Of a stretch of 64,000 bases of DNA, positions 51,665-60,458 are shown one piece after another. Position 1 is the first letter of the stretch; the number at the start of each line of letters is the position of its first letter. The notes under the pieces were generated by a model. That model ran no database searches. It was not told the DNA's origin and saw nothing but the letters and a program-made list of their open reading frames with translations. Source of the stretch: an uncultured Prevotellaceae bacterium (GTDB lineage Bacteria > Bacteroidota > Bacteroidia > Bacteroidales > Bacteroidaceae); NCBI GenBank assembly GCA_946410305.1, contig CAMJZV010000014.1:18573-82572 (forward strand), written 5' to 3'. A program made the translations under genes and the position numbers.

Positions 51665-52621
51665 ATGACAGTAGCAGACTATATTAAACTCAACACCAGC
51701 GAGAAGCGTTTTTCGTTTGAAGTACTGCCGCCTTTGAAGGGCAATGGCACGGAAGGATTGTTTCAGACCATCGATAAGTTGGCTGTATTCAATCCCGCCT
51801 TCATCAACATCACAACGCACCACTCGGAATATGTATACAAGGAGTTGGATAACGGACAATACGAACGCCAGCGTGTCCGTCGACGTCCAGGAACCATCGC
51901 CATAGCAGCAGCCATCCAGCATCGCTATGACATTCCCGTGGAGCCCCATGTGATCTGTAGTGGACAGACCATCGAACAGATAGAGTACGAGCTGTTGGAC
52001 CTACAGTTTCTGGGCATTCGCAACCTCATGCTGCTACGTGGCGACAAGGCCAAAGAAGACAGCCGGTTCACACCTACGCCAGGCGGTCATGCACATACTA
52101 CCGACCTCATTCAGCAGGTAGTACAGTTCAACGAAGGTTTCTTTGCCGATGGTACGCCCATCAAACATCCTGGTCCAAAATTCGACTTCGGTGTAGCCTG
52201 CTACCCAGAGAAGCACGAAGAGGCTCCCAATCTGGAGATGGATATGCAGTATCTGAAGCAGAAGCAGGACCTTGGAGCACAATATGCCGTTACCCAGCTA
52301 TTCTTTGACAACCAGAAATATTTCGATTTCATCAAGAAAGCCCGTGAGATGGGTATTACCATACCTATCGTACCAGGCATTAAGCCCATGGCCAAGCTCA
52401 GTCAGTTGACCGTTGTTCCCAAGACGTTCCACTGCGACATTCCAGAGGCACTGGCCAAGGAAATCGTCAAGTGCAAGACCGACGAGCAAGCGCGCCAATT
52501 AGGTATTGAGTGGACCACCGCGCAGTGTCAAGAACTCTACGATGCCGGTATTCACAACATCCACTTCTACACGGTGTCAGCCGTAGACTCGGTGGCAGAA
52601 ATTGCAAAACGACTATTATAA
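51665..52621 (+). CDS. metF: 5,10-methylenetetrahydrofolate reductase
   Basis: Reduces methylene-THF to methyl-THF, the methyl donor for methionine synthesis. The 318-residue FAD-dependent TIM barrel starts with FSFEVLPPLKGNGTEGL, then FINITTHHSEY, PHVICSGQTIEQIEYELLDLQFLGIRNLMLLRGD, and AVTQLFFDNQKYFDFI with VPGIKPM. ATG at 51665 fits the promoter. Overlaps holB by one base (TAATG). Confidence 0.95.
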   Translation: MTVADYIKLNTSEKRFSFEVLPPLKGNGTEGLFQTIDKLAVFNPAFINITTHHSEYVYKELDNGQYERQRVRRRPGTIAIAAAIQHRYDIPVEPHVICSGQTIEQIEYELLDLQFLGIRNLMLLRGDKAKEDSRFTPTPGGHAHTTDLIQQVVQFNEGFFADGTPIKHPGPKFDFGVACYPEKHEEAPNLEMDMQYLKQKQDLGAQYAVTQLFFDNQKYFDFIKKAREMGITIPIVPGIKPMAKLSQLTVVPKTFHCDIPEALAKEIVKCKTDEQARQLGIEWTTAQCQELYDAGIHNIHFYTVSAVDSVAEIAKRLL

Positions 52622-53742
52622 TGTTTGAGCAGGTCATAGGACAACACGACATACAGCAGCGACTGATGCAGCTGGTGAGCGAGGAGCGACTGCCCCACGC
52701 CTTGATGCTGTGTGGTCCGCAGGGGTGCGGCAAGAAAGCATTAGCCATTGGTTTTGCCAAAGAACTGCTTAAAGCCAATAGCAAACTGCCAACAGCCAAT
52801 TGCCAAGCTATGCTTGACAAACTGGAGCATCCCGACCTGCACTTCACCTACCCTACCATCAAACTACCATCCATGGGTGCCGAGCACAAGCCCGTCAGCG
52901 ACGACTTTGCCAAGGAGTGGCACGAGATGGTAATGGGAGGCTACTACTTTACCATAACCGACTGGCTGGAGCAGATGGGAGGCGAGAATCAGCAAGCTAT
53001 TATTACTGCCGGTGAGAGCGACGCACTGATTCGCAAACTCTCACTGAAATCAAGCCAAGGAGGCTACAAAGTTAGCATCATCTGGTTGCCAGAGCGCATG
53101 AACATTGAGTGCGCCAACAAGATACTGAAGCTCTTAGAAGAACCACCCTCACAGACCATTTTCATCATGATATGTGAAGAGCCAGAGAAGTTACTGGAGA
53201 CCATCCGTAGCCGTGTGCAGCGCATTGACGTGAAGCGTATTGACACCGACAGCATCTGTCAGGCACTGAAAGAGAAACGCGGGCTGAGCGACGACATGGC
53301 ACAGCGCATCAGTCGTATGGCCAACGGCAGTTGGCGACAGGCTATAGAGCTACTGACTGCTGATTCGGAGAACGAGCTATTTCTGGATCTCTTCCAAGCA
53401 CTCATGCGACTAGCCTACCAACGCAAGATCAAAGAACTCAAGCAGTGGAGCGAGCAAATGGCATCCATGGGCCGTGAACGCCAGAAACGTTTCCTCACCT
53501 ATTTCTTGCGTCTTATCCGCGAGAATTTCATGTACAACTTCCGACAGCAAGACCTCTGTTATATGTCACAGCGCGAGGAGGAGTTCGCACGGAACTTCGC
53601 CCGCTTCATCAATGAGGCCAATATCCTGCCCATCACAGAGCTCATCAACCGAGCCATCCGTGACATCGGACAGAATGCCAATGCCAAGATCGTGTTCTTT
53701 GACATAGCGCTGCAGATGATAGTACTACTCATTCAGAAATAA
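52621..53742 (+). CDS. holB: DNA polymerase III subunit delta'
   Basis: Clamp-loader subunit, AAA+ fold, 373 residues. IGQHDIQQRL, the P-loop region LMLCGPQGCGKKALAIGFAKEL (about 30-50), SIIWLPERMNIECANKILKLLEEPP (SRC-like region) and TIRSRVQRIDV (sensor 1 and arginine finger region) are present. Where the zinc-binding four-cysteine insertion normally follows the P-loop, this protein has KANSKLPTANCQAM, encoded by heptad array 19, and only one Cys. The next gene, ricT, starts 19 bases downstream. Confidence 0.9.
   Translation: MFEQVIGQHDIQQRLMQLVSEERLPHALMLCGPQGCGKKALAIGFAKELLKANSKLPTANCQAMLDKLEHPDLHFTYPTIKLPSMGAEHKPVSDDFAKEWHEMVMGGYYFTITDWLEQMGGENQQAIITAGESDALIRKLSLKSSQGGYKVSIIWLPERMNIECANKILKLLEEPPSQTIFIMICEEPEKLLETIRSRVQRIDVKRIDTDSICQALKEKRGLSDDMAQRISRMANGSWRQAIELLTADSENELFLDLFQALMRLAYQRKIKELKQWSEQMASMGRERQKRFLTYFLRLIRENFMYNFRQQDLCYMSQREEEFARNFARFINEANILPITELINRAIRDIGQNANAKIVFFDIALQMIVLLIQK
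52774..52808 (+). repeat. Heptad array 19, in frame in holB
   Basis: Exactly five heptads: GCCAATA, GCAAACT, then GCCAACA, GCCAATT and GCCAAGC variants. Same word family as arrays 5 and 10. Confidence 0.8.
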
Positions 53743-53761
53743 GAAGATAAAAGCAATATAT

Positions 53762-54883
53762 ATGGAGAAAGAACTCATGATTATGACTGGTTGCGACCGC
53801 GGACTGTGCAAACATGCCGTGGGCCGACAGGACCGTCAGTTGAACACCTACGACTGGCTGGCTGACGTGCCAGGAAATACCGATACTACCGACCTCGTGG
53901 AAGTACAGTTCAAGCACACCCGCAAGGGCTACTATCATAATGTCAACAATCTGCCACTCAAGAAAGGTGACATCGTAGCTGTTGAAGCCAATCCTGGCCA
54001 TGACATTGGCGTTGTATCACTAACAGGACGCCTGGCATTGATGCAGATGAAGAAAGCTAATCTTAAATCGGCGGACGACATCCGTCGCGTCTATCGTATT
54101 GCCCGTCCTGTAGATATGGAGAAATATCAGGAAGCCAAGAGTCGTGAGCACGCCACCATGATTGAGAGTCGCCAGATAGCTAAGGGATTGGGCTTGAAGA
54201 TGAAGATTGGTGACGTAGAGTATCAAGGTGACTGTAACAAGGCCATCTTCTACTACATTGCCGACGAGCGTGTCGACTTCCGTCAACTCATCAAAGACCT
54301 CGCTGCTACCTTCCATGTACGCATCGAGATGAAGCAGATTGGTGCTCGCCAGGAAGCTGGTCTTATTGGCGGCACAGGTCCTTGTGGCCGTGAGCTTTGC
54401 TGTGCTACGTGGATGAAGAACTTTGTCAGCGTAGGTACACAGGCAGCCCGCTACCAGGACATTTCGCTGAACCCACAAAAGCTGGCGGGCATGTGTGCAA
54501 AACTCAAATGTTGTCTGAACTATGAAGTTGACGACTACGTAGAGGCCGGACGCCAGTTACCTCCCAAGGATATCCAGCTACAGACACAGGACTCCGACTA
54601 CTACTATTTCAAGGCAGACATCTTGGCAGGACTCATCACCTACTCTACCGACAAGAATATCGCTGCTAATCTGGAGACTATTACGGCAGAACGTGCCAAG
54701 CAGATTATTGAGATGAACCGTCGCGGTGAGAAGCCCGACACGCTCACCATTGATGGCGGAAAGAAAGCTTCTCAAGGACCTGTAGACCTGGCAACTCAGG
54801 AGAATATTGCTCGCTTCGACCGTTCGAAGAAGAAAAAGAAAAAGAAGAACCGCAAGCCACAGGCTCCACACAATGACCAATAG
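53762..54883 (+). CDS. ricT: PSP1-domain protein RicT/YaaT
   Basis: A 373-residue PSP1 C-terminal domain protein. The central part has GPCGRELCC and MCAKLKCCLNYE, the Cys set that binds Fe-S clusters in RicT of Bacillus (where it acts with RicA/RicF on RNA processing and phosphorelay). The basic tail KKKKKKNRKPQ suggests RNA contact. Located directly after holB and before gldH, the arrangement seen in many Bacteroidota genomes. Confidence 0.88.
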   Translation: MEKELMIMTGCDRGLCKHAVGRQDRQLNTYDWLADVPGNTDTTDLVEVQFKHTRKGYYHNVNNLPLKKGDIVAVEANPGHDIGVVSLTGRLALMQMKKANLKSADDIRRVYRIARPVDMEKYQEAKSREHATMIESRQIAKGLGLKMKIGDVEYQGDCNKAIFYYIADERVDFRQLIKDLAATFHVRIEMKQIGARQEAGLIGGTGPCGRELCCATWMKNFVSVGTQAARYQDISLNPQKLAGMCAKLKCCLNYEVDDYVEAGRQLPPKDIQLQTQDSDYYYFKADILAGLITYSTDKNIAANLETITAERAKQIIEMNRRGEKPDTLTIDGGKKASQGPVDLATQENIARFDRSKKKKKKKNRKPQAPHNDQ

Positions 54884-55340
54884 GCACTGGCCATACTTCA
54901 TACTGCTGGCGATATGCCTGCTGACAGCTTGTAAGCAGTCTACCGTCTATTACCACAACGAGGACACCCCCGAAAGTGGTTGGGAGAAGAATGACTTGCT
55001 GACTTTTGCTGTTGACAGGCTGGACGCTGATGCCACCTATCAGGAGGATCTGGCCATGCGCATCAGCAACAAGTACCCTTTCATGCGACTGACTCTCATC
55101 GTTAAGCAGACCGTCTATCCAGCGGGAACAACGATGACCGACACCCTCGACTGTAATCTCATTGACGAACGAGGCAATGCCATCGGCCAGGGTGTTAGCC
55201 AATATCAGTACCTTTTCCCACTGAAGACCCTGCAGCTGCATCGTGGCGATTCATTGCACCTTTCGGTACGCCACGACATGAAGCGCGAAATACTGCCTGG
55301 CATAACCAGTGTGGGTATAAGAATCAAAAAGGAGGAATAA
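54873..55340 (+). CDS. gldH: Gliding motility-type lipoprotein GldH
   Basis: A 155-residue lipoprotein (MTNRHWPYFILLAICLLTAC, lipobox LTAC) with the GldH pattern YYHNEDTPESGWEKNDLLTFAV and a C-terminal VRHDMKREILPGITSVGIRI. In gliding species GldH is needed for motility; non-gliding Bacteroidales keep it with an unknown envelope role. It overlaps ricT by 11 bases. Confidence 0.88.
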   Translation: MTNRHWPYFILLAICLLTACKQSTVYYHNEDTPESGWEKNDLLTFAVDRLDADATYQEDLAMRISNKYPFMRLTLIVKQTVYPAGTTMTDTLDCNLIDERGNAIGQGVSQYQYLFPLKTLQLHRGDSLHLSVRHDMKREILPGITSVGIRIKKEE

Positions 55341-55370
55341 AAGAAGGCAAAAGAGTTAAAAGGAAACCTC

Positions 55371-56420
55371 TTAGCGCTTGATCACGTAGCCATCACGCTT
55401 TTTACTGAAAGCCTCTAAGCGGATGCTATGCGCTTCGTGATCGAAGAAGCGATTAGGGTTGACAGCCTGTCCGCCAATACGTGTCTCAAAATGCAAATGA
55501 GGCGTGGAAGCTCGTCCTGTCTGTCCAGTAAGAGCAATAATCTGTCCTGCCTTCACCAGATCACCCACCTTTACCAAATTCTTAGAGTTATGGCTATAGT
55601 AGGTCTCCAAACCATTGTCGTGGCGTATTCGCACCAGATTACCATAACCGGCGAAGGGACCAGAGAATACCACCTCACCGTCGAATGCCGCAAGGATATT
55701 GTCTCTATTCACTGTCTTAAGGTCTACTCCAGTATGTCGGCGTCCACCGCGACGTCCATAGGGGCTGATTACCTTGGCACCAGGTAGCGGATAGCTCCAC
55801 CACTGTACTGACTCAGGCTTTTCAACCACCGGCTCTTTCATCACACTGACATTAACCTTCCAGTTGGCCGTCTTCTGGAAGAGCACCACCTGCTGACGCA
55901 GCATATGACTTTCCGGACTTATAATAATAGAAGGATTGATACGACTACCATTGACCATAATGGCAAAACGACAGAATGTCCTACCTTTCTCTGCGCCCAC
56001 AATAGCTATGGTCTGACCAGCTTTGACACGGTCGCCTGACTTTACCAGATTCTCCGCATTGTTAGCGTACATCGTCTCCAAACCATTTCCATGACGCACC
56101 ACGATGACATGTCCGAAAGTGGCGCTGTATCTTGACAGACGTACCACACCGGCAAACATCGACTTAACAGCATCACCCGGTGTAGTCTCTATCTCTACAG
56201 AATAGTCGGACATCACCTTTGCCTTGCCGACAGGCAAAGGGAAGGAGTAGTCACGATCTCGTCCGCTACTGAAGTCAATAGTAAAAGCGTCAGACTTCTC
56301 AAAGAGGCCTGGATCCTCTATGCTAATCTGTTGCTGCTCAAGCGCCGTAAACTGCGTCTGAGCACAAGATGACAAGGCTATCATCACAGACAGAAAGAGA
56401 AAGACGTGACGCAGCTTCAT
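55371..56420 (-). CDS. Peptidoglycan DD-metallopeptidase (M23) with two LytM domains
   Basis: A 349-residue lipoprotein-like secreted protein (MKLRHVFLFLSVMIALSSC). Two LytM-like domains follow. The first (about 55-165) lacks metal ligands (no HxxxD, CRFAIM for HxH), whereas the second (about 215-340) has HTGVDLK and HLHFETR intact with YGNLVRIRHDNGLETYYSHN. So it should cut peptide cross-bridges with the second domain, and the first may be for binding. It is the last gene of the hpt-adk-obgE operon, four bases after obgE. Confidence 0.88.
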   Translation of the reverse strand: MKLRHVFLFLSVMIALSSCAQTQFTALEQQQISIEDPGLFEKSDAFTIDFSSGRDRDYSFPLPVGKAKVMSDYSVEIETTPGDAVKSMFAGVVRLSRYSATFGHVIVVRHGNGLETMYANNAENLVKSGDRVKAGQTIAIVGAEKGRTFCRFAIMVNGSRINPSIIISPESHMLRQQVVLFQKTANWKVNVSVMKEPVVEKPESVQWWSYPLPGAKVISPYGRRGGRRHTGVDLKTVNRDNILAAFDGEVVFSGPFAGYGNLVRIRHDNGLETYYSHNSKNLVKVGDLVKAGQIIALTGQTGRASTPHLHFETRIGGQAVNPNRFFDHEAHSIRLEAFSKKRDGYVIKR

Positions 56421-56424
56421 AAAT

Positions 56425-57597
56425 TTATTCGTATTCAAAATCTTCCAAGTCATCCAGATCCTCGTAGTCCTCAACGTCTTCTACGTCATCCACATATTCG
56501 ATATCCTCGTCTTCACCTTCGTCGGCCAGTTCTTCAGCAAAGCGTGTCATATCTTTATCACGATGTACGAGGGTGTCTTCTGCCATGACAGCAGCCAGCT
56601 TATTGCTTTCTGCATTGAGCTCACGCCATAGCACATCCTTTAGTTCGTCGAGTCCCTGATTGGCAACAGCCGAAATAAATACACAAGGCAAATCTTGGGG
56701 CAACGTCTCGCGCAACATCTCTACCAGTTCCTCATCTAAGAGGTCACACTTGGTAATAGCCAGCACACGGTGCTTGTCGAGCATGTCGGGATTAAACTGT
56801 GCCAACTCATTGAGGAGAATCTCATATTCTCGTTTAATATCATCAGTATCACCTGGCACCATGAAGAGCAACAGAGAGTTGCGCTCAATATGACGCAGGA
56901 AGCGCAGACCCAAACCTTTTCCCTCAGCAGCACCCTCAATAATTCCTGGGATGTCAGCCATCACGAACGACTTGTTATCGCGATAGCCCACAATACCCAG
57001 CGAGGGTTCCATGGTGGTAAAGGGATAGTTGGCAATCTTCGGACGAGCATTAGACAGCGATGACAGCAGCGTCGACTTACCCGCATTGGGGAAGCCCACC
57101 AGTCCGACATCGGCCAACAACTTCAACTCCAAGATTATCGTCATCTCCTGCATAGGCTCACCAGGCTGCGCATAGCGCGGTGCCTGATTGGTGGCCGTGC
57201 GGAACTGGAAATTACCCAGTCCGCCGCGTCCGCCCTTGAGGAGTACTATCTCCTGACCATCATAAGTAATATCGCAGACATACTTTCCCGTCTCGGCATT
57301 ATACACCACAGTACCACAAGGCACATCAATATAGATGTCCTTGCCGTCTGTACCGTGACACTTGTCGCGACCGCCATTGCCTCCATGTTCGGCAAAGATG
57401 TGGCGCTCATATTTCAGGTGAAGCAGCGTCCAGTAGTTGTGATTACCACGCAAGATGATGCTACCTCCCTTACCACCGTCGCCACCGTCGGGACCACCGT
57501 TGGGATTATACTTCACATGACGAAGGTGCATAGAGCCTTTACCGCCCTTGCCCGACCGGCACATGATTTTAACGTAGTCTACGAAATTACTTTCCAT
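56425..57597 (-). CDS. obgE: Obg family GTPase
   Basis: Essential ribosome-associated GTPase, 390 residues. The glycine-rich Obg fold is at the N-terminus ([30 protein letters not shown]), the G1 loop [15 protein letters not shown]3 DIPGII, and NKxD-type TKCDL follow. The C-terminal tail is an acidic run ([19 protein letters not shown]), typical of Bacteroidota Obg. It abuts adk directly. Confidence 0.95.
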   Translation of the reverse strand: MESNFVDYVKIMCRSGKGGKGSMHLRHVKYNPNGGPDGGDGGKGGSIILRGNHNYWTLLHLKYERHIFAEHGGNGGRDKCHGTDGKDIYIDVPCGTVVYNAETGKYVCDITYDGQEIVLLKGGRGGLGNFQFRTATNQAPRYAQPGEPMQEMTIILELKLLADVGLVGFPNAGKSTLLSSLSNARPKIANYPFTTMEPSLGIVGYRDNKSFVMADIPGIIEGAAEGKGLGLRFLRHIERNSLLLFMVPGDTDDIKREYEILLNELAQFNPDMLDKHRVLAITKCDLLDEELVEMLRETLPQDLPCVFISAVANQGLDELKDVLWRELNAESNKLAAVMAEDTLVHRDKDMTRFAEELADEGEDEDIEYVDDVEDVEDYEDLDDLEDFEYE

Positions 57598-58170
57598 TTA
57601 CAAACTGTCTATTACTTTCTGAATATCGCCGAAGATACGCTCCAGCGTACCACTGCCATTGATGTGGTGGTGCAGACCCTCCTTCTTGTACCACTCAATC
57701 AGCGGCTGAGTCTGAGAGTGATAGACAACAAGGCGCTTTTTGATAGTCTCTTCGTTATCGTCAGCACGTCCACTCTCCTGACCACGCTTGATGAGACGTG
57801 TCATCAACTCATCCTCCGGAACGTCCAGCTCAATCATGGCAGCTACCTTGTCACCGCGCTCATCGAGCATCTTCTTCAAGGCCTCAGCCTGTGGAATCGT
57901 ACGGGGGAATCCATCAAAGATAACACCCTTATGGCCACGACCGAACTCATCGTATTTCTTAGCCAGGATAGACACCATCAGGTCGTCAGGTATCAGCTGG
58001 CCATTGTCAATAAAACCTTGGGCTGTCTTGCCCAGTTCAGTACCATTCTTAATCTCGTTACGGAGCACATCACCCGTGGAGATATGTCCAAGTCCATAGT
58101 GCTCAATCATCAAATCACTCTGTGTTCCCTTTCCTGAACCGGGAGCACCAAAAATAACAATGTTCTTCAT
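57598..58170 (-). CDS. adk: Adenylate kinase
   Basis: Interconverts AMP, ADP and ATP; 190 residues. P-loop GAPGSGKGTQ at the N-terminus, STGDVLRNEI, FDGFPRTIPQAE and RADDNEETIKKRL; the lid is short and Cys-free. The start at 58170 begins MKNIVIFGAPG; an in-frame upstream ATG at 58299 would add 43 residues not found in the family, which come from the 132-base gap to hpt. Confidence 0.93.
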   Translation of the reverse strand: MKNIVIFGAPGSGKGTQSDLMIEHYGLGHISTGDVLRNEIKNGTELGKTAQGFIDNGQLIPDDLMVSILAKKYDEFGRGHKGVIFDGFPRTIPQAEALKKMLDERGDKVAAMIELDVPEDELMTRLIKRGQESGRADDNEETIKKRLVVYHSQTQPLIEWYKKEGLHHHINGSGTLERIFGDIQKVIDSL

Positions 58171-58302
58171 CCTGATTTTTATATTTTGTTGGTCTTGTTT
58201 GATTTGTGTTTCCTTCCCTTTATACCACAGCTCTGTCATGAGGTCCTTGTTACGGGCTTCAACATCACTGGGCAAGTGAGGTAGCTTTATTTGTCTCATT
58301 CC

Positions 58303-58839
58303 TTATTCCACCAAGGTGTAAATTTCTTTTAGGTTACGACCTTGCTGGTCGTAATCCAAGCCATAGCCTACGATAAAATCGTTGGGGATAGAGAAACATG
58401 CATAGTCTACGTCGATAGGCTCCTGTAGCTTGTCGGGCTTGAGAAACAGTGTACAGATGTGTACGGCAGCAGGATTGCGGGTACCCAGCGATTCTATCAT
58501 CTGTTTCATGGTGCGACCCGTATCAACGATATCCTCGACGATAATGATAGTACGACCCGTCAAGTCCTCATTGATGCCCATCACTTCCTTGACCTTGCCA
58601 GTTGACATAATGCCCTGATACGAAGCCAGTTTTACGAAAGAAATCTCACAAGGGATGGTAATCTCACGCAGCAAATCGGCAGCAAAGATGAATGCGCCAT
58701 TCAACACGCCGAGAAAGAGCGGATTCTTGCCCGCCATGTCCTCGTTAATCTTGGCAGCGACCTCACGAATACGTTGCTGAATCTCTTCCTGAGAAATGGA
58801 CGTTTTAAACGTTTTGTCCTTGATTTTAACGATGCTCAT
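58303..58839 (-). CDS. hpt: Hypoxanthine phosphoribosyltransferase
   Basis: Purine salvage enzyme of 178 residues: PRPP loop IIIVEDIVDTGRTM, flexible loop SYQGIMSTGKV and the base-binding end FIVGYGLDYDQQGRNL. ATG at 58839 follows the promoter. First gene of an operon with adk, obgE and an M23 peptidase. Confidence 0.93.
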   Translation of the reverse strand: MSIVKIKDKTFKTSISQEEIQQRIREVAAKINEDMAGKNPLFLGVLNGAFIFAADLLREITIPCEISFVKLASYQGIMSTGKVKEVMGINEDLTGRTIIIVEDIVDTGRTMKQMIESLGTRNPAAVHICTLFLKPDKLQEPIDVDYACFSIPNDFIVGYGLDYDQQGRNLKEIYTLVE

Positions 58840-58863
58840 TTTTAAAAAACATGAATTTTGGCA

Positions 58864-58871
58864 CAAAATTA
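58864..58871 (-). promoter_or_regulatory. hpt operon promoter, -7 box
   Basis: Minus strand TAATTTTG, 24 bases before the ATG at 58839. Confidence 0.6.
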
Positions 58872-58914
58872 CAATTTTTTTCGCAAATATAGGTATTGTA
58901 TAACATATTTTTCG

Positions 58915-58922
58915 TATTTTTG
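58915..58922 (+). promoter_or_regulatory. nnr promoter, -7 box
   Basis: TATTTTTG ending eight bases before the nnr ATG; very short or no leader. The -33 region is weak. Confidence 0.55.
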
Positions 58923-58930
58923 CATACTGA

Positions 58931-60445
58931 ATGAAGATATTCACAAGTGCTCAGATTAAAGAGCTAGACAAATTCACCATTGAGAACGAGCCTATCTCAA
59001 GTCTCAATCTGATGGAACGCGCCGCCCAAACGATGACGCGATCCATTACTGAGTTGTGGGGAACGGCCACGCCCATCGTGGTGTTTGCCGGTCCTGGCAA
59101 CAATGGTGGCGATGCACTGGCCATATCACGTGTGATGGCTGACCAGGGATATCAGGTAACGACCTATTTGTTCAATATCAGTGGACATCTCTCACCCGAC
59201 TGTGCTGCCAACAAAAAGCTGTTGGATGAGAACAAGCACATACAGAATTTCATTGAGGTCACCCAAGAGTTTGAGCCACCCATACTTGACGAGAAGACAC
59301 TGGTCATTGACGGTCTGTTCGGCTCTGGCCTCAACAAGCCACTTGCTGGCGGCTTTGCTTCGTTGGTCAAGTACATCAATGCCTCGCCGTCGAAGATTGT
59401 CAGCATTGATATGCCGTCAGGACTAATGGCTGAGGACAATACCTATAATGTCCGTTCCAATATCATTCATGCCCACCTGACACTCACCCTGCAACAGCCT
59501 AAGCTGTCGTTCTTCTTTGCTGAAAACCAGCAATTCACAGGACAACTGCGTGTACTCGACATCCGTCTTAGTCAGGAAGGCATCCAGAAAATAGATGCCT
59601 CTTATACGGTCACCGAAGAGAACGACATCCGTCGCTGTCTCCTTCCACGCAATCCCTTTAGCCACAAAGGACAGATGGGTAACGCATTGCTTATTGCCGG
59701 CAGCTACTGTATGGCAGGAGCCGCAGTATTGGCTGCCAAAGCCTGTCTGCGCTCTGGTGTGGGCAAACTCACTGTAAATTCTCCAAGGCGCAACATCCCT
59801 ATTCTTCAGCAGGCCGTTCCTGAGGCTATTGTTCAGACAGGCGCCGAAGAGATTATCTTTACTGAGGCAGTGGATACAGAAGGCTACAATGCACTGGGTA
59901 TCGGGCCAGGCTTGGGACAGAGTGAACAGACTGCCATTGCTCTCATTGCTCAACTGCGACGCACACAATGCCCCGTTGTTGTCGATGCTGACGCTCTCAA
60001 CATTCTGGCCAACCATCGTGCTTGGCTACAGCAATTACCTAAAGGAATCATACTAACCCCACATCCCAAGGAATTCGACCGTCTGGAAGGTCACTCTGCC
60101 GACAGCTACGAGCGTCTCACCAAGGCCTGCAATCTTGCAGAGCGCCTGCAGGGCATCGTCATTCTCAAGGGACGTTATACTGCAATCTGTATGGCCGACG
60201 GCCATGTTATGTTTAACCCCACTGGCAATGCCGGTATGGCTACTGCTGGCAGTGGCGATGTACTGACTGGCATCATCACAGGACTGTTAGCTCGCGGTTA
60301 CCAGCCCAAAGAAGCCTGCATAGTGGGAGTCTACCTACACGGACTTGCTGGCGATCTCGCTGCTGCCGACCTCGGCGAAGAGAGCCTGCTGGCAAGTGAT
60401 ATCATTCAATATTTACCTCGAGCATTCAAGAGACTGAAAGATTAA
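58931..60445 (+). CDS. nnr: Bifunctional NAD(P)H-hydrate repair enzyme (epimerase and dehydratase)
   Basis: Repairs damaged hydrated NAD(P)H. The N-terminal YjeF_N domain (VVFAGPGNNGGDALAISRVM, VIDGLFGSGLNKPLAGG) epimerises R- to S-NAD(P)HX, and the C-terminal carbohydrate-kinase-like domain (SHKGQMGNALLIAGSYCMAGAAVLAAKACL, LTPHPKEFDRL, GNAGMATAGSGDVLTGIITGLL) dehydrates S-NAD(P)HX. 504 residues is the expected fused length. DUF4831 follows 13 bases downstream. Confidence 0.93.
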   Translation: MKIFTSAQIKELDKFTIENEPISSLNLMERAAQTMTRSITELWGTATPIVVFAGPGNNGGDALAISRVMADQGYQVTTYLFNISGHLSPDCAANKKLLDENKHIQNFIEVTQEFEPPILDEKTLVIDGLFGSGLNKPLAGGFASLVKYINASPSKIVSIDMPSGLMAEDNTYNVRSNIIHAHLTLTLQQPKLSFFFAENQQFTGQLRVLDIRLSQEGIQKIDASYTVTEENDIRRCLLPRNPFSHKGQMGNALLIAGSYCMAGAAVLAAKACLRSGVGKLTVNSPRRNIPILQQAVPEAIVQTGAEEIIFTEAVDTEGYNALGIGPGLGQSEQTAIALIAQLRRTQCPVVVDADALNILANHRAWLQQLPKGIILTPHPKEFDRLEGHSADSYERLTKACNLAERLQGIVILKGRYTAICMADGHVMFNPTGNAGMATAGSGDVLTGIITGLLARGYQPKEACIVGVYLHGLAGDLAAADLGEESLLASDIIQYLPRAFKRLKD

Positions 60446-60458
60446 AAACGATAGATAC

